Source of the DNA: Pigoraptor vietnamica
Lineage: Eukaryota; Opisthokonta; Filasterea
Assembly (NCBI GenBank): GCA_943704525.1
Contig: CALSCQ010000602.1
Location: 1 to 33,997, forward strand
Direction of reading: 5' to 3'
DNA length: 33,997 nt
The translations under genes and the position numbers were made by a program. Every line of letters begins with the position of its first letter. Positions within the stretch are counted from its first letter, which is position 1. Shown here piece after piece: positions 21,296 to 33,997 of the stretch. The notes under the pieces are model-generated. The model worked only from the letters and a program-made list of their open reading frames with translations, was not told where the DNA came from and searched no databases.

Positions 21296-22541
21296 CTGTG
21301 TGTTTGTCATTCATACGTGTTCATACAGGCATCTATTCGAGCGGCGAGTGGGTGGCGTACCACTACAACCCGACGAAGGGCGGCGATGACGCACTTATCG
21401 TCGCTGACGTGGACTCCGAGGCCTCCCTTCTTCCCAACCCTCGCCCTCTCCTCGTGGTGGGCGACGGGACCTCACGTGATGCGCCACTGCAGCGGCCTTC
21501 GCGCGACCTCGGCGGCGGCTGGCACCCTGCGTGGCTGCCGTATCTGAAGATGACGACGTTCGAGGCATCGCCCGGCGCAAAGGGCTCGGCGGTGGCCGAA
21601 ACGGACGGCGTTCGCTGCGAAGTCGACTACGAGATAAGGTGTGTGCACCTGTTGTTTGTGTTTGTGTCCGTGTCTCCGTGTACGTCGGTGTGCGTGCCTA
21701 TCGATTGCCGTGTGGTATGTCTGTGTACTCGAATCTGTCACGTGGTCGTTCGTCAATCTCCCTAATCCTTATTTTCCCCTTTGTCCGCTGCAGTGCCCAG
21801 GGCACCGGCGAGCGGTACGGCGTCGCTGCGTTGACCGGCAACATCCTCTCGGTCGGTCAGGCGTCGATGTGCGGCATTTTGCGTTGCGGCATCAACACGC
21901 TGTGCCTTCTTGACATGTGAGTGCACTGTACTCGAGTGCTCGTGTCGCGTGTTTTCTGTGCGTCCAATCTACGCAACTGGCACGCCTGTGCTTCTAACTT
22001 TGTGTCCGCACCTCTGTTGATGTGAATGTGACATCGCGAACGGCGGGTGCTTTGCTAATGTTGGATTCTGGACCGCTTCGCAGCTTCGATCACACGGCAA
22101 AAACCGTCTTCTCCTCGTTTGAAATTCGCGGCAACTTCACCTCGGCGCAAACGGTCCTTGCACTCGCGGCGACCGACGGCGCGCAGCTCTTCCCCCACCA
22201 CGCGCTTGCTGCCGACGGGTCCGCGCTCAGGACGACGGGCGCTTCCAACGCGCCGCTTCTCAGCGCACGTGGGTGCCTTGCATGAGCTCAGTTGATGGTG
22301 TCGTTGATTGTCGTGGGTGCATTCCGTGTGCCTCGGCGCTCGTGTGGTCTTTTCTGTAGTTGAGTCGATGGACAACCGTCGAAGATTTGTGCTGACCCAA
22401 CATCTCTGTGTCCTGTCATGTGAAAATGGCCTTACGTTCGCCCATTGTTTTGCGTGGGTTGCGCCTCGCACTCTTCCTTCTGACCAACCCACCCCCACAC
22501 ATGCACTCGCAGTGCTCCTGGCGAAGGACATGGACGAGTGA
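18898..22541 (+). CDS. Vanin/biotinidase-type amidase (nitrilase superfamily), 11 exons
   Basis: The enzyme would hydrolyse an amide such as pantetheine or biocytin. The eleven exons are 18898-18992, 19103-19181, 19594-19731, 19908-19970, 20223-20318, 20581-20730, 20995-21196, 21329-21638, 21794-21916, 22084-22268 and 22513-22541. They close in phase to 489 residues. A signal peptide (MASRAVAALLAVLLFAAAAE) suggests secretion. The nitrilase triad is present: Glu76 in IVFPEDG, Lys176 in ARYHKSHLFYE and Cys209 in GMIICFDMMF. Human VNN1 has these residues at 79, 178 and 211 as I recall. VNPCVDGGF, RFSCLA and SGSGIYSSGEW are further family blocks, and a beta-rich C-terminal half follows, as in vanins. 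No GPI-anchor signal is seen; the chain ends LLLAKDMDE. The acceptor of exon 5 is AAG, not CAG. Pantetheinase and biotinidase activity cannot be separated by sequence here. Confidence 0.93.
19258..19515. repeat. 143-bp tandem duplication in intron 2 of the vanin-like gene
   Basis: Two copies of about 110 bases begin TCGTACGTGTCATTTTGAGC at 19258 and 19401. They include a GT run and the words ATGCATGTCTCGG and CTTATGTACGC. Both lie in the intron 19182-19593. Confidence 0.85.
21235..21294. repeat. (GT)n microsatellite in intron 7 of the vanin-like gene
   Basis: This is an almost pure GT run of about 60 bases with one GC interruption. It lies between the donor at 21197 and the acceptor at 21327-21328, and is UG in the transcript. 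Confidence 0.95.
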
Positions 22542-22766
22542 TTCGTCCGTCACTTTCACCCGCACGCAGAATGAAGCTGCACATCCCACTCGCCTCTCAA
22601 ACAGATCGCAAATACGCACAGCGCTAAGCGCTGCAGCGACACATCCATCCACGCACAAACATGCATCAGGTCGATGAACACAAAGAGGGAAGGGGGAGAG
22701 AAGCTACTACGTAACGGCGTCGGGGTTTATTCCGCAGCCGTGTCTGTCACAGGGCAGTGAGCACCC

Positions 22767-24058
22767 TTACTTCTTCTTGGGGGCAGCCTTGGCACCCTTG
22801 GCGGCGCCCTTCTTGGGGGCAGCAGCGCCGGCAGCGGCCTTCTTGAGCTTGTTGAACTCCGTGTTGACAATGGCAGACCGCTGCAGAGCAAGGGCAAAGG
22901 ACGCGATGCAATCAGCGTGTGTGCTGGCGAGCTATTGTGAGCAGTGGCTACACGCGACACACGGCGCCCGTCATGGAGACAACCAACGCAAAGCGGTCGC
23001 ATAGATTATGCGACGCTAAACCCCAGCGGCGTTTCTCAATAGAGAAGCACTTTCTCTTTTGTCAAGAGCATTCCAAAACGCAAGTAGTCGTCGGAAATTT
23101 TACCCCCCCCCCCCCTCTCTCTTTCTCACGCACACACACACACTCTCTCTCTCTCGAAGCGCACCTGCTTGCGGGCAACCATCAGCTTGAACCGGTCAAA
23201 GTCCGAAAGGCTGGCGCGCTTGGCGCGGGCAGCGAGGCGCTGGGCCCACGCCGTCTGGTTGAACTTGCCGAGGGCATCGGCCTTGTCAAAGACGGCGCGC
23301 ACCGTACCCGAGCGGGCGCCGCGGGGCACGGGGACCTTGATCGACGTGAGCGCAAGGTGGCGGAAGCTGATGGCCTGGCGGGGCACACCCGTCGAGGGGC
23401 CATCGATGAGCGCGCGCTTCTGGTCGACAATGTCGAGGACCACAGCGAGCTTGCCCTTGCAGCAGCCGTCGTTCACGAGAGCCACGCGGCCAATCTCGAC
23501 AAAGCGGTCGTACACCTGTGCACACAAAAGGCAGCAACGTTGAGAAAGAGATCCGACGCAAAACTCGAGAAGAGCCGCGAACATGGAAATGAGCGTGGAC
23601 TGCGCCGCAACCCGCGCCACAACGGCATCCATGACTCGACCGCCATGCCAACCAACACAAAGAGCCCTATGCATTATCCTGCATCCCGCACCCCAACGCA
23701 AAAAAGCATCCCGCACCCCAACGCAAAAAACGTGACAATTCCGCGGGGGAGCCGCATTGAGTTTTCAAGAGCACGTGCAACGAGCGGCTTTTCAGGCGTG
23801 GGCGACAGCGGGCGCTCTCACATTACGAAGGGTTTGAGTCACAGAGGACATTATGAAAGAGGCGCATCAACACAACGTAACAAGGCATGAGAATACGAGA
23901 CAGGTGCCCTCGAGACATTCGCGAGCGTGCAACAGACACGAAACCCATGGCATGCAAAACCCGGCCCAAAGCTAAACGAGTTCAAACGGGCGATTGACGT
24001 TGGAGCAGCCAACGAGTGGATCTCATCCCCAAAGCCTCCGTCCCCGCAAACCCACCAT
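22767..24058 (-). CDS. RPL14: 60S ribosomal protein L14 (eL14)
   Basis: This is a large-subunit ribosomal protein. Exon 23165-23515 encodes VYDRFVEIGRVALVNDG, then VVLDIVDQKRALIDGP and SLSDFDRFKLMVARKQ. Exon 22767-22880 encodes RSAIVNTEFNKLKK and an Ala/Lys/Pro-rich tail ending APKKK. Blocks FVEIGRVA, VDQKRALIDGP and FDRFK are diagnostic of eL14. The family normally has only one to three residues before this VYDRF-type start. The first exon is therefore inferred to be the ATG alone at 24056-24058, directly followed by a GTGGGT donor, with a 540-base intron 23516-24055. That exon is less certain than the rest. The model gives 156 residues. The intron 22881-23164 holds a run of 13 C (G in the transcript) and (CA)n plus (CT)n. 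The gene is divergent from RPL5. Confidence 0.92.
23681..23730. repeat. 25-bp tandem duplication in eL14 intron 1
   Basis: Two exact copies of a 25-base unit beginning GCATCCCGCACCCCAACGCA start at 23681 and 23706. They lie in the inferred first intron of the eL14 gene. Confidence 0.85.
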
Positions 24059-24577
24059 TCTCACGAGATGCTCCCCAAGAGCAGACGGAACAGTGCCGCG
24101 TAAGAGAAAGAGGAAGAGGCGGATGGACGATGGGGATGGCTAGATGAAGCAATCGATGGAGCGCAAGAGGAGAGAGAGACAGAGAGAAGGGAGTCGCAAG
24201 TGTGTGCTTGCTGGGCTGAGGGTTGATATCTCCATAAAAGGCTAATTCTCTTTCAGAAAGTCATATATGAATATTATCAGCCTTAAATGTCATATATGAG
24301 AATATTTGGCATACCAAATTAGTAAATTCAGCGCCCGTCGGGCCACCCCGGATGAACATTAATGAGCCGCTGAGTACCGGGCCATAGTCAACCCATAGTG
24401 AATCGTCTCGCATGTGGCTCTGTGTGTGTGTGTGTTGCTCAGTCTCTCGTGCAACCATCCCCAACAAAAGACAGCACACATCCCTGCTCGCCTTCTTTCT
24501 CTTTCGCATCCATCAACACGCACACGTAGCGGTGGGGTTCCTCATACCTCAAACCAAAGCTACGCGCGTCTTTGAAG
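24059..24577. promoter_or_regulatory. Shared divergent promoter of eL14 (-) and RPL5 (+)
   Basis: Only 519 bases separate the two start codons. On each sense strand a pyrimidine tract TTTCTCTTNCGC precedes the ATG. It lies at 24496-24507 for RPL5 and, on the minus strand, at 24098-24109 for eL14. This resembles the pyrimidine-rich starts of ribosomal protein mRNAs in other eukaryotes. In the middle (24228-24325) is an AT-rich island, unusual for this window. It has two exact copies of the palindrome TCATATATGA (24261-24270, 24290-24299) and a hairpin TTTGG-CATA-CCAAA. A short GT run lies at 24420-24435. Confidence 0.6.
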
Positions 24578-26134
24578 ATGGTGTGTATGGCCCTTGGTTG
24601 GACCAACTGAGTGTGGATCATCAGTGTGGATCGACGTGTGGATTTAGCGACAGAGTGCTTTTTGGGTCCCTTATGAGTTGGATGAGCTTGACGGCAGTAG
24701 TGGCAGGTTTAAGACTGGCGGGGCGTCAAAGTGGATGTGCAGCGGTTTTGAAATGTGCGCTATCGTTTAGCATTGGACCGAGTGGCTCACGGCTCGTCTC
24801 GTGTGCCCCGTGTCTTGTCACAGGCGTTCGTTAAGGTCGTCAAGAACAAGGCGTACTTCAAGCGCTACCAGGTCAAGTACCGCCGGCGTCGTGGTGAGTT
24901 GCTGGGATCCATCTCTCTTTCCGTGTCTTGTGTTCGCTCTGTGTGTGAGTTTGTGTGCGGCCTGATATGATGATTGCATAGTTCAGCAGAGCAAAAAACC
25001 ATGCTGAAAAAAAGCAGCCTATAGTCTTTCGCTCCTATCTGACCCCCCTCTGCGCACTATTCTCCACATTGCTCGAGCCTTTCTGTTATGCGGGCGCGTG
25101 TCGTTGTGCCTGCGATGGATCTCTTATCGTGTGTCCCCTTTCACTTGTGGTTCCCCAGAGGGCAAGACGGACTACTATGCCCGCAAGCGCCTGATCCTCC
25201 AGGACAAGAACAAGTACAACTCGCCCAAGTACCGCTTTGTCGTCCGCTTCTCGAACAAGGCGATCGTCTGCCAGATTGCCTACGCCAAGATCGAGGGCGA
25301 CGTCATCCTCGCCGCCGCCTACTCGACGGAGCTCCCCCGCTACGGCATCCAGGTCGGCCTTGCCAACTACGCCGCTGCCTACGCGACTGGCCTCCTCCTC
25401 GCGCGCCGCGTGCTCCAGAAGCTCAACCTTGCCGACGCGTACAAGGGCGTTGAGAACGCCACGGGCGAGGAGTTCCACGTTGCCGCTGAGGGCGAGAAGC
25501 GCCCCTTCCGCGCCTTCCTCGATGTGGGTGCACCGAAGCGCTCTGCTCTTTCCAGTCGCTGTGGCTTGAGCTTCTATGCTGTGCTGTGTTACAATATCGA
25601 GATGGCTAAAAGTGCACGTTCTGTGGGAGCCTCACCCCCTGCTTCAACATATATCGGGCATCGCCTGACCGCTCTCGCTTTGTTTGTGCGTAGGTCGGCC
25701 TTTCGCGCACGACGACGGGTGCCCGCATCTTTGGTGCCCTGAAGGGCGCTGTGGACGGCGGCCTCGACATTCCCCACTCGACGAAGCGCTTCCCCGGCTT
25801 CGACAAGGAGAAGAAGGAGTACGTCCCCGCGACGCACCGCGACCGCATCTTCGGCAAGCACGTGGCCAACTACATGGCCGAGCTCGCCGAGGAGGACGAG
25901 GAGTCGTACAAGCGCCAGTTTTCGCAGTACATCAAGCTCGGCGTCACGGCTGACAAGATTGAGAACCTGTACAAGCAGGCGCACGCCAAGATTCGCGCCG
26001 ACCCGTCGCACAAGCCCACGGCGAAGAACAACATTGACAAGAAGCGCTATGGCAAGAAGCGCCTGTCGCTCGCCCAGCGCCGCGACCGCGTCAAGCAGAT
26101 CAAGGCGTCGCACCTCCACGCCAAGGCCGAGTAA
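24578..26134 (+). CDS. RPL5: 60S ribosomal protein L5 (uL18)
   Basis: uL18 binds 5S rRNA and anchors it to the large subunit. Exons are 24578-24580, 24824-24893, 25159-25523 and 25694-26134, giving 292 residues. The sequence reads [18 protein letters not shown], then [53 protein letters not shown] and [10 protein letters not shown]. It ends [20 protein letters not shown]. These match uL18 over its whole length (human RPL5 is 297). The first coding exon is the ATG alone, followed directly by the donor GTGTGT. The family's N-terminal M[16 protein letters not shown] supports this, since the next exon starts at the residue after Met. The gene is divergent from eL14, and the 5S rRNA gene lies about 7 kb upstream. 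Confidence 0.96.
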
Positions 26135-26347
26135 GGACGACCCGTGTCCGTGCGTGTTTTTGTTTCCGCGGATCCCGGCGGGAAATGGAAGCGCAGTGCA
26201 TGTGCGCGATCGAGCGCCCGTGTAAAATACAATAGCACTGGATCAAATTGTCGGCTTGCATTTACGATGTTATAGGGGTCTGGCCCCATGCACGCACGCA
26301 CACGCACGCACGCAAGACGCATTTGCGGAGCTGAAGCGATAAGAGAA

Positions 26348-27109
26348 CTAGTGCTTGTTGCCCTTTCTTCGCCGATGGGCCGTCTTCGTTTGGGCGGGCG
26401 ATCCAGCGGAGGGCGTCGGGGACATGGACGCGGGTGTTGCAGTGCCACTCTGGCGGCCAGTCTCGGGCTGCACCACGAAGAAAACAGAGGGATAGAGGGG
26501 GCTGAGGCGCGGGTGGTCGAGCTTGACCGTACCCTGGGTGTGCGAATGGGGTGAGTGCTTGGAAATGTGAGGACAAAAGCAGTGTGAAGAGAGAAAGAAA
26601 ACATACCTCGGGCCTCAACTGCGATCGGCTGATCTTTCGCAATCCGCCGGGAACTTCTTCGAAGAATTCGTTCGCCGCGTCGCCGTCGCTGTCCAGAAAT
26701 TGCGAGCTGCGACAAACTCAGCGCGTGAGAAGGGCTTGGGAACATTCGCTCCGTCGACACAACCACCTTCGTCAATAACGTGCTGGCGCCATTATTTCAC
26801 GCTCACACACACCTCTTTTCGGTCCATATTAGCATGTCATTAATGCCGACGAGCTTCTTGTGCACCATTGGTTCGCTTCGACGAGCCCTTCAGAAAAATA
26901 CCAAATGTGATGGGGCGATTAATAAATACACGTACATGAAAATTGCATTCGAGAAAATCGAACAAAATACGACACACACGCAGCACTCACTTTGCGGACC
27001 CGCCCGAGAACATGTTCGACACCCAGTCGAAAAGCCCCATTCCCGTGGCGGCTCCAATCACGCACGCGACACACAGCGCAAGCACAAGTGCGGAGAGGTC
27101 GGTGCTCAT
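26348..27109 (-). CDS. Small single-pass membrane protein, unknown family
   Basis: Exons 26991-27109, 26607-26706 and 26348-26533 splice in phase (2, then 0) and give 134 residues. The N-terminus, MSTDLSALVLALCVACVIGA, carries one hydrophobic segment of about 18 residues with no clear cleavage site, so it is probably a signal anchor. An acidic stretch follows (FLDSDGDAANEFFEE), then LRKISRSQLRPE. A Ser/Thr/Pro-rich region leads to a basic end, HRRRKGNKH. The consistent phases, the change from acidic to basic regions and normal codon use argue for a real gene. I do not recognise it. CACG-rich repeats lie just beyond the stop. Confidence 0.65.
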
Positions 27110-27916
27110 CGCCAGCCACCGCTCTGTCGCTTAAACTGCGGCTGCCTCAGACACGTGCCGTCAGCATGCCCCTTCGAACACACGTTGCTTGCGAATGCAA
27201 TGGTGGTGGATTGTCGGCGAGCGACGCCGCAATTCGAGCGATGTCACGCAGAGGCAGCGCATACGTCATGCAGAGATAAGACGTACGGATCGGCCTCTCT
27301 TCCAACTAACACAAGAGAAAAAATCCCGCTCATCGACAGAGCAGCTGCGAACGTGCTCCCAAGGAATGACACTGCCGTCGCACGCAACGGTGTGAGTGAG
27401 CACTGCTCCTTTGTTCGTTGTGGCGCCGTTGTCTCACGGAAGCGAGGGCACGTGTCTGTTACACACATGTTACTACCAGTACCTGTTCTCGCCCCAGCCG
27501 AACCCGCGACTTGCAGAAACGCTTCGACGACACCATAGCGCTTCAGTATGCCCGTCTCAGCGCAAATGGAGACGACTGGAGGTGTCCCTTTGTTGGGCAG
27601 CCCATCCATGATCTGCTTGCTCTCAGCGACTGACGGAAGCAAACAGGTGCCCGACTGACGAACCGCACCCGGCCGCGTCTCAGGTTTGCGCCAGCCGTGA
27701 GTCGTCCATTAAAACTGTTGCGCCGGAATTCCGTCTTTAAAAGGATGCGACGCACGAGCAGTTAGCAGCTCCAAAATCGGTCTCAAACACACTAGGACAG
27801 CGACTGACACGGCGATGGCACGATAAATGCCAGCAGAAAGGGCACGAATGGGACGTTCGGTTCACGATCAGGTAGCCCAGGGCGCAATGACGCCGTTGCG
27901 AGCGGTCGAGATAAAG
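27110..27916. other. Intergenic region, no gene seen
   Basis: This stretch lies between the start of the small membrane protein gene and the stop of DOHH, both on the minus strand. It should hold the promoter of the former and the 3' end of the latter. No exon or RNA gene was supported. Confidence 0.45.
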
Positions 27917-29562
27917 TTAATTGCTCTTGGCCACGACGGCAGTAGCCGCTAATTGCCTCACGCCCTCCTCGAGGGTGAGGAATTCGCTGCTGTTCTCGTA
28001 CTCGTGCATGTCGAGAGCGACGACGCAGCTCTCCTTCACCACGCGCTCCATGTCCACTGCATACCTGCAGTGCGGCAAGGAGCACACCATCGTCAGCGCA
28101 AGCGTTACACAGAAAATGTGTTACCGAACAAAATGACTCATCCAGGACGCCATTCAATGGAAATAAGGGGAAAAAGATTGGCGACAAAGCGGCGGATTCA
28201 ATTGACGCCAGTGCACTCACTTCTTCAACACCGGAAGGCACTCGTCGTTGGCAATGGACCCGAGGGCCTCGGCGCACTCGTGGCGCACCATCGCGTGCTC
28301 GTCGTCCTTTTGCAGCACGCGGATGAGTCCCTGCACGGCCGCTTCGTTCTGCATCTGGCCAAGGACGTACGCAATCTCGTGGCGGAAGAGCGCGCTCGAG
28401 TCCTCAAAGCCGTCCACGAGCGCCTAACAAACGAGAGGGTGAGATGCGTTTAGCACGGACGATAGAAAGCGCCTACACGACGAAGGTGTGAAATGCATGT
28501 AGCACGGACGACATAATGCTTTCTGTGTTGCTCGCAAGCGCCTAATCAACAGATAGGGTGAGATGCATTTCGCCGGGATGATAGAACGCAGGCACTGTCG
28601 CACAGAAAACGGATGAAATGGCGCACCCGTGCAGACTCGGCGTCGTTGCGGTTGCGCAGCGCAAAGAGGGCGCGATACCGCTCAAACAAGGACGCGTTCT
28701 TGTCCATAAGCAGCGCACGAAGCTCGCTCGTGGGCCTCGCCTTGCACGGCGGTGCCGGGTCAACCGACTCGAAAGGATTTACGCTGTGCGCGCACGGGCA
28801 AGGGACATTAACAAACGCGAAGGAAAACGGAACATCACCCCTACTACGGCAACAGACAGACAGACATACTGATATGATTCAAGGTACCTGAGGTCGCTCT
28901 TCAGATGACGGCCTTCCTCCGAGCCCTCCCAATCGAGTTTTCCGAGGGCAATCTGGCACGTCTCGGCCACAACGACGCACGGGTGCGTGCTGTACTTCTC
29001 CAGGATGCCGCGCACCGACGGATCCGCAATGGCGCCAAGTGCTTCGCCCGCCTGCGCAGATGAAGGGACTCTGTTGGAACATGGACGGTGACATTCTCCA
29101 CAACAACAAAGGCATGGTGCGATGAGCCTTGGAGGCACTTGTTATCGCACAGCCGTACAGTCGTTAAGTGGAATTTCATACAGTAGAATAGTCACCTCGT
29201 GCCTGACCATGTCCTCCTGCTGTTCGTCCGCAAGCACTTCCTGCAGAATTGGAATTGCGCGCGCATCTTGCATCTGTCCGAGACAGTATGCGAGCTCGTG
29301 CTTCAGCAGCGCCGACTCATCCTTGAAGCCTAAAGCACATGCGCGAAGAGTTAGTCGATTATCCATCGACAGCACGTTCCTTTTGCTTAAGATCGCGGGA
29401 CAAGTACCCACACTTTCCGATCTCCTGAATGGCCGCGCCACCGCCAATGTTCTTGAGGTTGAAGAGGACGCGAAAGCGCACGCTGAGGGGCTGTGCGGGA
29501 TCGTTCAGAAGAGCCCCCAGCGCAGGCACGTGCTCCTCGAGCGAAACTGCGCCCGCCGCCAT
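27917..29562 (-). CDS. DOHH: Deoxyhypusine hydroxylase (DOHH), six exons
   Basis: DOHH is the cytosolic di-iron enzyme that hydroxylates deoxyhypusine on eIF5A to make hypusine. Exons 29412-29562, 29196-29329, 28888-29051, 28627-28783, 28221-28423 and 27917-28064 close in phase to 318 residues (human 302). The protein is two halves of HEAT-like repeats. All four iron-binding His-Glu pairs are present: LLKHE (61-62), MVRHE (94-95), LFRHE (217-218) and MVRHE (250-251). Each lies in the family's AYCLGQM or EALGAI context. The N-terminal blocks [17 protein letters not shown] and C-terminal [16 protein letters not shown] also match. The first intron joins in phase only if the donor is GTGGGT, one base pair step after AAGT. 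Intron 4 carries three copies of the acceptor region, described separately. Confidence 0.96.
28421..28590 (-). repeat. Triplicated 3' splice-site unit in DOHH intron 4
   Basis: Three diverged copies of a 50-70 base unit lie in tandem. Each reads, on the plus strand, GCGCCTA at one end, then a GTGAGATGCRTTT-like block (GTGTGAAATGCATGT in the middle copy) and finally a GACGATAGAA-like block. On the minus (sense) strand each copy ends in YAG followed by GCGCT. Potential acceptors therefore open at 28541, 28472 and the one used in my model, 28423. Only 28423 gives an exon in phase with the HEAT repeats; the others add 118 or 49 bases. Confidence 0.75.
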
Positions 29563-30125
29563 GTCTACGAATATGTTACGCAAAACAGCTCTCGACAATG
29601 TGTCTGCGTGTACAGAGAATGTGCTAGGAGCTCTTCTGCGATCGACGGGCTGAAACCGCCCTGCGATCGACGGGCTGAAACCGCCGTCACCAAAATTTCC
29701 AGCACGTGTAAGACATGACGCTACAATGACGTATTGATCACAATGATGTAAGATTCGTCACTGTGGGTGATGGCGTCACCTGTGGGTCTTCCGCGCCCAG
29801 AAACCGTTTCACACCGAGAGCGGGGATCGTCAGCGTTGCGACACAACTCACGTGAACGCATCGTCGCACTCAAGTACTCACGAACACGCACACACGCATG
29901 CACGCACGCATGCACGCACACGAGCATACGCACTGAGACAGAACACGCAACTCACAAAGTTTCACTCGCTGGCCGTCCGGCCGCCCGTGCGGTTGTGGGT
30001 GTGTCGCAACACAAACAGCTGTTAGCCTTTTTGCTTCAGGATTGACGCATCCCGTCGCTTGAAAGTGCATTTTAACACACTGTCGCTGTCGGAAAGTAAC
30101 CCGCCGTCGCGTGGGGGCGAACACC
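29563..30125. promoter_or_regulatory. Divergent intergenic region between DOHH (-) and the USP gene (+)
   Basis: The region holds a 25-base tandem duplication (units starting at 29637 and 29662, TGCGATCGACGGGCTGAAAC). It also holds a CACGCATG-rich patch near 29884-29930. No exon was supported. It should contain the promoters of both genes. Confidence 0.5.

Positions 30126-33997
<3,872 letters not shown>

Noticed and set aside
23516-23716. Unspliced N-terminal extension of eL14 in the same frame (about 67 residues)
   Set aside because: eL14 proteins begin within a few residues of the VYDRF block, and a CAG acceptor lies exactly before it.
24228-24390. Possible U2 snRNA on the plus strand (GGCTAA, TTATCAG and an AATATTTGG Sm-like site in order)
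   Set aside because: The invariant branch-point recognition GTAGTA is absent, spacing is seven bases too long and no 3' stem-loops match.
24261-24509. Minus-strand open frame with LSGSLMFIRGGPTGAEFTN
   Set aside because: It lies in the shared ribosomal protein promoter, has no match I can name and no splice partner, so I treat it as chance.

Overview
This window is nuclear DNA from a eukaryote, most likely a unicellular protist. Coding exons are GC-rich and are split by many short to medium GT-AG introns. Donors are mostly GTGNGN and acceptors CAG or TAG, and introns carry abundant (GT)n microsatellites. I could reconstruct nine gene models whose splice phases close exactly, plus one degenerate locus and one orphan exon. 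The lineage cannot be fixed from sequence alone. The presence of a STEAP metalloreductase, a vanin/biotinidase-type amidase, a URI-like protein and a USP4/15-type deubiquitinase would fit a relative of opisthokonts or another free-living protist, but this is only an inference.

Layout. At 406-2832 (-) lies a six-exon MAP kinase kinase, divergent from a four-exon URI1-like gene at 3843-5169 (+). The URI-like gene converges on a three-exon STEAP-type metalloreductase at 5382-7283 (-). From 7284 to 10669 no gene is visible. That stretch is dominated by an 0.8-kb degenerate GT minisatellite. At 10670-13121 (+) lies a three-exon secreted protein of unknown family. A cytosine/guanine-rich minisatellite at 13870-14285 separates it from a Crinkler-like REase-kinase locus at 14378-16070 (-). 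Then comes 2.8 kb of mostly non-coding sequence holding an isolated 5S rRNA gene (17789-17906).

From 18898 the window is gene-dense. An 11-exon vanin/biotinidase homologue lies at 18898-22541 (+). Two divergent ribosomal protein genes follow: eL14 (22767-24058, -) and uL18/RPL5 (24578-26134, +). Both seem to have a first coding exon that is only the ATG. Next come a small single-pass membrane protein (26348-27109, -), deoxyhypusine hydroxylase (27917-29562, -) and the 5' two thirds of a DUSP-Ubl-USP deubiquitinase (30126 to beyond the right edge, +).

Functionally the genes are a mix of housekeeping roles. eL14, uL18/5S RNP, DOHH (eIF5A hypusination) and URI touch translation and its control. 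MAPKK and USP are signalling genes, and STEAP and the vanin homologue handle metals and cofactors. The window contains no operon-like system. The most unusual items are the Cys-rich insertion in the STEAP FNO domain, the URI homologue with no visible prefoldin domain, the triplicated splice acceptor in DOHH, and the start-codon-only exons of the paired ribosomal protein genes.
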